A DNA stretch of 64,000 nucleotides from Thermoleophilaceae bacterium (GTDB lineage: Bacteria; Actinomycetota; Thermoleophilia; Solirubrobacterales; Thermoleophilaceae): positions 477,964 through 541,963 of the forward strand of contig JAUJNF010000001.1 in the NCBI GenBank assembly GCA_030446485.1, in the 5' to 3' direction. Below are positions 1-7,728 of the stretch, one piece after another. Made by a program: the position numbers and the translations under genes. Every line of letters begins with the position of its first letter. Position 1 is the first letter of the stretch. The notes beneath the pieces were generated by a model. It had not been told where the DNA came from and searched no databases. It saw only the letters and a list, made by a program, of their open reading frames with translations.

Positions 1-29
1 GCGGCAAACGGCAGCAGACGGGGGACAGC

Positions 30-70
30 TCACACGCGAGAGGTCGCAGGTTCGAAACCCGCCGCGCCCA
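30..70 (+). pseudogene. 3'-half of a tRNA-Val(CAC)-like gene without a matching 5'-half
   Basis: CTCACAC anticodon loop, AGGTC variable loop, GCAGG-TTCGAAA-CCCGC T-arm (one A-C mismatch), CGCGCCC-A acceptor 3' end; bases 1-29 do not form a D-arm or pair with the anticodon stem. Confidence 0.5.
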
Positions 71-169
71 TGAAGACGGCCACCGAATCCGATCGAAAGG
101 CGCGGTCGCCGTTCAATCCGATGAGTGCTTGTGACCGAGGCAGGGTTTGGACACGGGTACAGCCCCGAT

Positions 170-805
170 ATGAGGTCCTCGGGGAGAAGGAGTTTGTCGA
201 TGCAACGGATGGCAGGCTTCGCAGTCCTGGCCCTGCTGTCCACGCTCATCGCCCCGGCCGTCGCCGGCGCCAGCCACCAGGGCGCCGCCGGACCTCCGCG
301 CGACTTCGCGGTGGGCGGCGGCTTCACCGGTGCCCAGAGGTCCCCCTCCGGGGCGCAGCAGGTCGGCTTCGCCGCCTTCGGCGGGCCAACCACGTTCGTC
401 GATCCCCTGACCCCGGTCTTCGGCGGTGACCCGGTAACCGGGCATTTCAGGGCGGGCGGGGAGTTCCTCGACCCTCAGGGCGGCAACAACGAGCTGATCG
501 AGTTCCAGCAGGAGGGCCCGGTCACCTGCCTCGTCGTAGAGGGCAACAAGGCGCGGCTCGTCTACCCCCTGAAGCAGGCCAAGCCGGAGGCAAACGAGGC
601 GAATGAGGTGCTCATCTTCCTCGAGGACAACGGGAATCCCGAGAACGGCCGGCCCACCGACATGATCGGCTTCGCCCTGCTCGCGGACGAGACCCCCACC
701 GACGATCCGCCTTCGGAGCAGGACAGCGGGTGCGTGGCCCCGCTGGAATCCCCGGTGATGTCGACGCTCAGCAGGGGCAACATCACCATCCACGAGGCCC
801 CCTAG
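170..805 (+). CDS. secreted hypothetical protein
   Basis: ORF with N-terminal signal-peptide-like segment MQRMAGFAVLALLSTLIAPAVAGAS; start could be 125, 170 or 200. Confidence 0.6.
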   Translation: MRSSGRRSLSMQRMAGFAVLALLSTLIAPAVAGASHQGAAGPPRDFAVGGGFTGAQRSPSGAQQVGFAAFGGPTTFVDPLTPVFGGDPVTGHFRAGGEFLDPQGGNNELIEFQQEGPVTCLVVEGNKARLVYPLKQAKPEANEANEVLIFLEDNGNPENGRPTDMIGFALLADETPTDDPPSEQDSGCVAPLESPVMSTLSRGNITIHEAP

Positions 806-1142
806 CGGATCGAGGGCGGCACCAGGGCCTAGAACCCGTCCCCCCTGCCCCCGCGGAGGTCCCGGCCGTCCGAGCGCCCCGTGCGGCCGGCGGGCTACGA
901 GCTGGTCTTGAAACGACGAGACCCGGCGTGTTATAGGGCGCTCTATCCGAGCACCGCTTCGCGCCACGTCGCCACCGTGGCCCTTCCGCTCGGTCATGAC
1001 CGCCGCGGGTTCGCTCGCTGGCCGCGTCGAGGTTGTCGAGGTGGGCACCATGGGTCTCGCGAGCGCGTCACCTACGGGTGACCACAGACCGGCCGCGCTG
1101 CCTCCTGGGCCTGGCCCTGCCGCGGCGGCCCCCGCTGTACCT

Positions 1143-2204
1143 CTAACGCTTGGTCAGCGTGTCCCGCAGCGCCTCTAGGCCGGTGTAGGAGGGCGTCCAG
1201 CCCAGCTCGCGCTTGGCCTTGGCGGCGTCCATGATCGACGGATGGCTGATCGCTTCGGCCCACTCACCCGCCGGGGGAACGAACGGGGGCGTCGGAAGCG
1301 CGGCGATGGCCCGACCCGCGCGCTGGACAACGCCGCCCGGAACCGGAAACGCCGTCAGCCCCAGCTCGCGCGCCACCTCGGCGGCGGTCACCAGGCCGTC
1401 AGCGGCGATGTTGTAGGCGCCGGGAGCACCAGCGCCGACGATGCACAGCAGGAACGCCTGACCCACGTCGTCCTCATGGATGAGCTGCACCGGCAGCGCG
1501 GGCGCCGGCACCGGCGGCCCGACGGGCAGGCGGTCGAGCAGTCTCGCTGCGCCGCGGGCCAGCGGCACGAGCGCGGCGAGCGGGCCGGGGAGCACGTTCT
1601 TGGCGCCCACGGCGTGCGGGCCGAGCACGATCGGAGGGCGCAGGAGGTAGAGCCCGAGCTCGGGATGGCGCTCCGCCTCGCCCGTGAGAAGCTCTTCGAG
1701 CTCGGCCTTCTCCTGCGCGTAGAAGAGGTGCTTGGCCGGGCGGGTCGGCCACTCCTCGGTAAGCGGCACGGGGTTGTCGGGATGAAAGCCGTACGCGGCG
1801 ACCGACGAGGCGTAGACGAAGCGCTTGGCCCCCGCTGCGGCTGCCGCGCGGAACGTGTTGAGCGTGCCGTCGACGTTGATCGCGCGGATCGTGTCGCGCG
1901 GCGCCGTGCCGGTGATCAGAAACGCCAGATGCACGACGACGTCGGCGCCCGCGAAGGCCTCCTCCAGCGCCGAGGGATCGCGCACGTCGCCTCGGCGGTA
2001 TTCCATCTTGGTCCAGCCGTGCGACGCCGGGTCGAACTCGCGCCGCGCGATGCCGACGATGCGCTTGATGCGCGGGTCGGCCTCCAGCAGCGGGATCAGC
2101 CCGAAGCCGAACGTCCCGGTCGGGCCGGTGACGGCCACCGTCAGAGGCTTGGCGCGGGGCTTCTTTGCGCGAGACACGAAAGCCTCCCTACCCGGATGGG
2201 ACAC
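1143..2204 (-). CDS. NAD-dependent epimerase/dehydratase (extended SDR)
   Basis: VTGPTGTFGFGLIPLL Rossmann motif, YASSVAAYG, YAQEKAELE; alternative GTG start at 2177. Confidence 0.85.
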   Translation of the reverse strand: MSHPGREAFVSRAKKPRAKPLTVAVTGPTGTFGFGLIPLLEADPRIKRIVGIARREFDPASHGWTKMEYRRGDVRDPSALEEAFAGADVVVHLAFLITGTAPRDTIRAINVDGTLNTFRAAAAAGAKRFVYASSVAAYGFHPDNPVPLTEEWPTRPAKHLFYAQEKAELEELLTGEAERHPELGLYLLRPPIVLGPHAVGAKNVLPGPLAALVPLARGAARLLDRLPVGPPVPAPALPVQLIHEDDVGQAFLLCIVGAGAPGAYNIAADGLVTAAEVARELGLTAFPVPGGVVQRAGRAIAALPTPPFVPPAGEWAEAISHPSIMDAAKAKRELGWTPSYTGLEALRDTLTKR

Positions 2205-2336
2205 CGTTGCAACAGAAGGGAAGGCGCACCAGCACGGTGCGCGCGAACGCCCTCAGCCTCCGCGTGCGAGCAACCTGCGCGCCATCCGTTCCCGCGGCGT
2301 ATCGTCGCCGAACGCCACGAATCAAAGGAGCACGGA

Positions 2337-3800
2337 ATGTCGACCATCGAGCACGACACCAAGACGGGTTCCGCAGACACCGCTGCCATCGAGGAGCTGC
2401 ACGAGATCGTCGACCGCCAGCGCGCCGCGTTCCTGGCCGACCCGTTCCCCTCCCTCGACGAGCGACGGGCACTCCTCGCCGCGCTGGCGGGCATGGTGAT
2501 GAGCAATCGCACGCAGATCGAGGAGGCGATGAGCGCCGACTTCGGCGTCCATCCGACGCTCGCCACCGACCTGATCGAGGTGCTGGGCGTGGCGGGCCGC
2601 GCCGCGTACGTCGCGGAGCAGCTCGAAGGCTGGATGGCGCCCGAACCCCGCTACTCCGACCCAACGCTGTACGGCACCGGCCGCGCGTTCGTGCAGCCTC
2701 AGCCGAAGGGCGTCGTGGGCAACATCAGCCCCTGGAACTTCCCGTTCGACCTATCCGTCGGTCCGCTCACCGAGATGCTGGCCGCGGGCAACCGCGTGGT
2801 GCTCAAGCCCTCCGAGCACACCCCGGCGTGCTCGGAGGTGCTGCGGGACATGATCCGAGCGACGTTCGATCGCGACCGCGTGGACGTGGCCGTGGGCGGT
2901 CTCGAGCTGGCCAAGGCCTTCACCCGCGTGCGCTGGGACCACCTGCTCTACACGGGCAGCCCCGAGATCGGGCGCCAGATCGCGATGACGGCAGCCGAGC
3001 AGCTCGTGCCCGTGACGCTGGAGCTGGGCGGCAAGTGCCCGGCCATCCTCACCGACGACTCGATCGACGCCGAGTCGGTCAAGCAGGTGCTGGGGACCAA
3101 GGCGCTCAAGAACGGGCAGATGTGCATCTCGGTGGACTACTGCCTCGTGCCGAGAGAGCGCATGGACGACTTCGCCCGCCTGGCCGTCGAGCACGTGCGC
3201 GAGAACATGCCCGACTTCTACTCGTCGGAGAACAACACCGGCATCATCACCAACCGCCACCTCGAGCGGATCCAGAACCTGATCGAGGACGCCCAGGAGC
3301 GCGGCTGCGAGGTGCGACCGCTCGAAGAGGGCGGCGAGATCGACCCCGACACGCGTCAGCTGCCGATGTCGATCGTGCTCGATCCGCCCGACGACCTCGC
3401 CCTCATGCAGGAGGAGATCTTCGGCCCGATCCTGCCGGTGAAGGCCTACGACGAGATCGACGAGGCGATCGGGCACGTGAACGCCGGCGAGCGCCCGCTC
3501 GCGCTGTACGTGTTCTCGAAGGACGAGCAGGTGGCCGACGACGTGCTGCGGCGCACGACCTCAGGGGGAGCATGCGTGAATGCCGCGGCCGTGCACGGCG
3601 CTCTGCCGTCACTGCCCTTCGGCGGCATTGGGGAGAGCGGATCGGGCCGCCATCACGGCATCGAAGGCTTCCGCGAGTTCTCGAATCTGCGCGGGGTCTT
3701 CGTGCGCGGAGAAGGGGACCTGATCGAGGCCTTCGCGCCGCCCTACGGCGACACCGCTCAGGCAGTGGTGGGCGCGGCGTTCGAGGAGGCGGGCGGCTAG
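2337..3800 (+). CDS. aldehyde dehydrogenase (coniferyl-aldehyde dehydrogenase-like)
   Basis: ISPWNFPFDL, LELGGKCPAI, GQMCISVDY, EEIFGPILPV; AAAGGAG upstream of ATG. Confidence 0.9.
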   Translation: MSTIEHDTKTGSADTAAIEELHEIVDRQRAAFLADPFPSLDERRALLAALAGMVMSNRTQIEEAMSADFGVHPTLATDLIEVLGVAGRAAYVAEQLEGWMAPEPRYSDPTLYGTGRAFVQPQPKGVVGNISPWNFPFDLSVGPLTEMLAAGNRVVLKPSEHTPACSEVLRDMIRATFDRDRVDVAVGGLELAKAFTRVRWDHLLYTGSPEIGRQIAMTAAEQLVPVTLELGGKCPAILTDDSIDAESVKQVLGTKALKNGQMCISVDYCLVPRERMDDFARLAVEHVRENMPDFYSSENNTGIITNRHLERIQNLIEDAQERGCEVRPLEEGGEIDPDTRQLPMSIVLDPPDDLALMQEEIFGPILPVKAYDEIDEAIGHVNAGERPLALYVFSKDEQVADDVLRRTTSGGACVNAAAVHGALPSLPFGGIGESGSGRHHGIEGFREFSNLRGVFVRGEGDLIEAFAPPYGDTAQAVVGAAFEEAGG

Positions 3801-3829
3801 GGCTCGTCGCGCTCGGCCACAGCGCTCGA

Positions 3830-3858
3830 CGCGCCGCGCGATGTCGTCGCGCGGCGCG
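3830..3858. terminator. bidirectional hairpin between convergent genes
   Basis: CGCGCCGCGCGA-TGTCG-TCGCGCGGCGCG, 12-bp perfect arms between the stops at 3800 and 3864. Confidence 0.6.
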
Positions 3859-3863
3859 CGCGG

Positions 3864-4196
3864 CTAGCTAGTCCGCACCCATACGACGTCCTTGGGACCG
3901 TCGCACCGCGGGACCCGACGAGCTCCGTCGAAGATCTCGTACATGGCGCCCCAGAAACCGACGGAGTCGCTGAAGCGGAGTGGCCAGCGGTACCCGTACC
4001 GACAGTCCGGACGCGACCGGAGCCGGAAGTAGACGACGAGCTCCGGGTTGTCGGCCGGCCCCTCCACCGCCAAGGAGTCCGCGTGGTCCCGGACCAGATG
4101 ATCCCGTGCGACTTCGCGCAGGAACTTCCGCTTGCCCTCGTCCAGCCCGCCGCCGGTCTCTGCGACCCAACGGTCGATCCAATCGGGTTCCGGCAT
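3864..4196 (-). CDS. conserved hypothetical protein (~110 aa)
   Basis: ORF MPEPDWIDRWVAETGGG...VVWVRTS; a degenerate second copy lies at about 4670-5135. Confidence 0.6.
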   Translation of the reverse strand: MPEPDWIDRWVAETGGGLDEGKRKFLREVARDHLVRDHADSLAVEGPADNPELVVYFRLRSRPDCRYGYRWPLRFSDSVGFWGAMYEIFDGARRVPRCDGPKDVVWVRTS

Positions 4197-4409
4197 GCCG
4201 TCTGCCGTCAGCGCTCTGAATCCGCGTCCCGCCGCCGCGCCAGCAGACGCGCCGCCACCACGCCACCGATCGCTCCGAAGAGGTGCCCCTGCCACGAGAT
4301 CCCCTCCTGGGGCGCGAGACCGGCCCGCCGAGCTCCGCCCCCGAGCGGGCCGAGCACCACGCCGAGCGCAGGCTCGCGGCTGCCGGGGTGGCCGATCCCA
4401 CGGCTGAGG

Positions 4410-5500
4410 CGATATCAATCCCGACACGCGTCAGCTGCCGATGTCGATCGTGCTCGACGGCCCTCGACGCGGCCCGATCGCTCAGGCAGTGAAGGCGACG
4501 CGCTCGACGAGGCGATCGGGCACGTGAACGCGCGGCGCGCGCGGTGTTCAGCTAGTGTTGCGGCGCACGACCTCGCACGCATGCCGCAGCCGTGCACGCA
4601 TGCCGTCACTGCCCTTCGGCGGCATCAGGGAGAGCGGATCGAGCTGGCCGCCATCGCGGCGCGCTTCCGCGAGCTCCGTCGAAGAGTGTTCGTCTCGTAC
4701 ATGACGCGCCCTAGGACCGCTCACTGTCGGGCAGCTCGTCGCGCTGAGTTCGCGCGCCCTCTCGTCGGCATCGCTTCGTACATGGCACGACGCCTTCATG
4801 ACGCCCCGACGGAGTCCCCGGAAGCTCCAGCGCGGCACGCGCCAGCGGTATCCCCCGTGGGGTTGTACCGACACCTTCATGGACGCGACCGAGCCTGGGA
4901 AGTAGACGACGAGGTGATCGCCCGTTTCTGTCGGCCGGCCCCTCCACCGCTCAAGGAGTCCGCATCGAGGACGCGACCAGATGATCCCGTGCGACTTCCC
5001 GGGGGATGATGCGGCAGGGGGAGTCGCGCACGGTGGCCGGGTTCTTCAGGGTCAGCCCTCTCGTCCAGCCCGCCGCCGGTCTCTGCGGACCCAACGTCGA
5101 TCCAACTCCACGGGTTCCGGCATGCCGTCTGCCGTCGCTTGCGGTCGCGTCGTTGTCCGCGACCGGACGCCGTCAGCAGACGCGACCGCCACCGCGCTGA
5201 GCTTCAACCCGTGGAAGAGAATCCGGCCACGTTGATGGGCGCCCGCCTCAGCGCCTAGACCAGGCTGGGCGGCCGATCCTGACCGCGGCCACCGATCGGG
5301 GGTCTGGGGACGGCGCCCCCCCGCCGCGCCCGCACACGCCCCGCCACCACGCCCCCGATCGCTCCGAAGAGGTGCCCCGGCCACGCGATCCCCTCCTGGG
5401 GCTCGAGACCCGCCAGCAGAGCTCCGCCCCCGAGAAGGCCGACCACCACGCCGATCGCAATCTCCACGAAGCCGCGGTTGAAGATCCCACGGCTGATGAG
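4410..5500. repeat. copy 2 of the tandem duplication; ALDH and hypothetical parts degenerate, rhomboid part intact
   Basis: same shared blocks; ALDH-derived 4410-4670, hypothetical-derived about 4670-5135, rhomboid 5255-5500. Confidence 0.8.
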
Positions 5501-5923
5501 GTAAGTGGCGTAGCCGAACACCACTCCGCTCGCGCCGATGTGGATCGTCGACTCGGGGCTGATCACCCAGGTGCCGAGCCCACCGACCACGGCGACCACC
5601 GCGGTGACGGCAAGCACGCGCAGTGCCCCGCCGAGCGCGATCACGAAGCCCAGCACCAGGAAGGGGACGGTGTTGGCCACGAGGTGACCGAAGCCGGCGT
5701 GCAGGAATGGGGCCGCCACGACGCCCACCAGGCCGTCTGCGTCGCGGGGCTCGATCCCGTACTGGTCGAGCCGGCCGCCGGCGACCGAGTCGGCGATCTC
5801 GAGCACCCACATGAGGGTTACCATTGCGGCCACGAGCCACAGGCCCCGCCGTCGTCCCGCTCGCGAGGACGACTGCCCGGACACGGCCCCAGGCAGTAGG
5901 GCTCTCTCGACCTGGGCGCTCAC
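5255..5923 (-). CDS. rhomboid family intramembrane serine protease
   Basis: GASGVVFGYATYLISRG catalytic Ser motif, GHLFGAIGG catalytic His, multiple TM segments; GTG start. Confidence 0.88.
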   Translation of the reverse strand: MSAQVERALLPGAVSGQSSSRAGRRRGLWLVAAMVTLMWVLEIADSVAGGRLDQYGIEPRDADGLVGVVAAPFLHAGFGHLVANTVPFLVLGFVIALGGALRVLAVTAVVAVVGGLGTWVISPESTIHIGASGVVFGYATYLISRGIFNRGFVEIAIGVVVGLLGGGALLAGLEPQEGIAWPGHLFGAIGGVVAGRVRARRGGAVPRPPIGGRGQDRPPSLV

Positions 5924-5986
5924 GCCGCCATTGTCGCTGACGTCGGGCCCCCGGCCTGCGGCGCACGGCGCAGTTACGATGCGCCG

Positions 5987-7339
5987 GTGCTTCGCGTGCC
6001 ACCTCGGACAGTCGGCTCCCTCGCGCTTCTCGCCCTGCTCCTGCTGCTCCCCGACTCCGCGCTCGCCCAGGCGGGCGGCGGCAGCTCGGGCTTCGGCGGC
6101 GGCGGCGGTGGTGGTGGTGGCGGCGGCGGTGGCGGAGGCTTCGGCGGCGGCTCCGGTGGCACCTCGGACGACGAAGGTGGCGGCTTCAGCTTCCTCCTCA
6201 TCGTCCTGTTCGTCGTCGGCAGCCTGCTGTGGAGCGTCCTCGGCACCATGTACTACCGACGGCGCGTCAGGCGGCGCCACGCCCGGGTCCGCACCGCGGC
6301 AGCGGAGGCCGCCGAGGACGATCCCTGGTTTGCCCCCGACCACGTGGAGCGCGACGCGCGCCAGCTCTTCGTCGAGGTCCAGCAAGCGTGGGACCGCCGC
6401 GAGCGCAGCCGCCTCAGCCAGCTGATCGGGACGGATCTGTTCGTCGAGTGGGAGCGCCGGCTCGACGACTTCGAGCGCAAGGGGTGGCACAACCGCGTCG
6501 AGGTGCTGGGCGAGCCGGCGATCGCCTACATGGGCCTGACCAACCGCGAGGATGACGCGGAGGACCGCGCGACCGTGCAGGTCACCGCCACCCTGCGCTC
6601 CTGGGTGGTCGACCGCGAGGGCAGCAAGATCATGCGCAGCGGCGAGTCCGACGAGGAGATCGAGGTGAACGAGTTCTGGACGCTCGCCCGCAATGACGAC
6701 CGCTGGATCCTCACCTCGATCGAGCAGAAGGAGGAGGGCGAGCACCACCTGACCTCGGAGATCGTCGCCTCGCCGTCGTCGGACGAACGCCTGCGCGACG
6801 AGGCCGTCACCGAGCTCGCGTCGGCCGACGCCCTTCCCGAGGGCTTCACCACCGCCGATCTGGCGGACTTCGACTTCGAAGGCGACGCCCGCGCCCACGC
6901 GCTCGACCTGTCCGTGGCCGACGGCCGCTTCGCCCCCGACGTGCTCGAGGCCGCGGCTCGCCGCGCCGTGGCGGCCTGGGCGGAGGCGGTCGACGGAGAC
7001 GATGGCGCACTCGAGGCCGTGGCTCACCCCGACGCCAGGCGCGACCTCCTCTACGGTGGCGACGAGACGGGCCGCACGCGCCTGGTGGTGCGCGGCCCGC
7101 GCATCAGGCGGTTGCGGATCGCCGCGGTGGATGTCGAGAACACGCCGGCCACCATGCGGGTGGAGGTCGAGCTGGGCGGGCGCCGGTACGTGGAGGACCG
7201 CGACACGGCGGCGGTGCTGTCCGGCGACAAGAACCGGGCCACCACCTTCACCGAGCGCTGGACGCTGGCCCTGAACGGTCCCGGCGAGGCTCCCTGGCAG
7301 CTGATCGGCGGCCAGCCCGAGAGCCTCGCCACCTCCTAG
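5987..7339 (+). CDS. Tim44-like domain membrane protein with Gly-rich linker
   Basis: signal peptide, poly-Gly stretch, one TM, Tim44-like region (ARQLFVEVQQAWDRRERSRLSQLIGTDLFVEW). Confidence 0.75.
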   Translation: MLRVPPRTVGSLALLALLLLLPDSALAQAGGGSSGFGGGGGGGGGGGGGGGFGGGSGGTSDDEGGGFSFLLIVLFVVGSLLWSVLGTMYYRRRVRRRHARVRTAAAEAAEDDPWFAPDHVERDARQLFVEVQQAWDRRERSRLSQLIGTDLFVEWERRLDDFERKGWHNRVEVLGEPAIAYMGLTNREDDAEDRATVQVTATLRSWVVDREGSKIMRSGESDEEIEVNEFWTLARNDDRWILTSIEQKEEGEHHLTSEIVASPSSDERLRDEAVTELASADALPEGFTTADLADFDFEGDARAHALDLSVADGRFAPDVLEAAARRAVAAWAEAVDGDDGALEAVAHPDARRDLLYGGDETGRTRLVVRGPRIRRLRIAAVDVENTPATMRVEVELGGRRYVEDRDTAAVLSGDKNRATTFTERWTLALNGPGEAPWQLIGGQPESLATS

Positions 7340-7402
7340 TTTCCACCCGCATCGGGCGCGCCGAACCGCCGCGGGCCGCGGGCGTCGGGGCGGGCGGATA
7401 GA

Positions 7403-7672
7403 GTGCGCCGCGTGGATCTCAGGCACGAGAAGGTCACGATCGAGACCGACCGCTACCGGATCGAGGGCAACCTCACCCTCCCGCGCGAGGGCTACCGCAG
7501 CCGCCTGTCGGACTTCGTGAACCAGCGCGACCGCGAGTTCTTCTCGATCAGCGAGGCTACGGTGTCGACCCTCGACGCGCCGCCCGACTACTCGCACGAG
7601 GTTCCCTTCGTCATGATCGCCCGCCGGCACGTGCGGATGGTCACGCCCCAGGAGAGGCAAGAGGACCTCTGA
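7403..7672 (+). CDS. small conserved hypothetical protein
   Basis: ORF MRRVDLRHEKVTIETDRYRIEGNLTLP...; downstream of the Tim44-like gene. Confidence 0.6.
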   Translation: MRRVDLRHEKVTIETDRYRIEGNLTLPREGYRSRLSDFVNQRDREFFSISEATVSTLDAPPDYSHEVPFVMIARRHVRMVTPQERQEDL

Positions 7673-7728
7673 GTCGGGCGCGGCGGGCTGACGCCTGCTC
7701 GCCCCGCACGCGGTACGGTCCCCCGACG

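Larger units (their letters stand above)
3340..4409. repeat. copy 1 of an ancient tandem duplication (ALDH 3' end - hypothetical - rhomboid 3' fragment)
   Basis: shared blocks with 4410-5500, e.g. CCGACACGCGTCAGCTGCCGATGTCGATCGTGCTCGA, CCACCACGCC(A/C)CCGATCGCTCCGAAGAGGTGCCCC. Confidence 0.8.

Noticed and set aside
1242-2336. Long plus-strand N-terminal extension of the ALDH ORF (852 aa)
   Set aside because: It is antisense to the epimerase gene; the ATG at 2337 with an AAAGGAG motif gives a normal-length ALDH.
3864-4427. Full 187-aa minus-strand ORF as a single gene
   Set aside because: Its first about 75 codons are out-of-frame rhomboid-derived repeat sequence; the conserved-looking part starts at the ATG ending at 4196.
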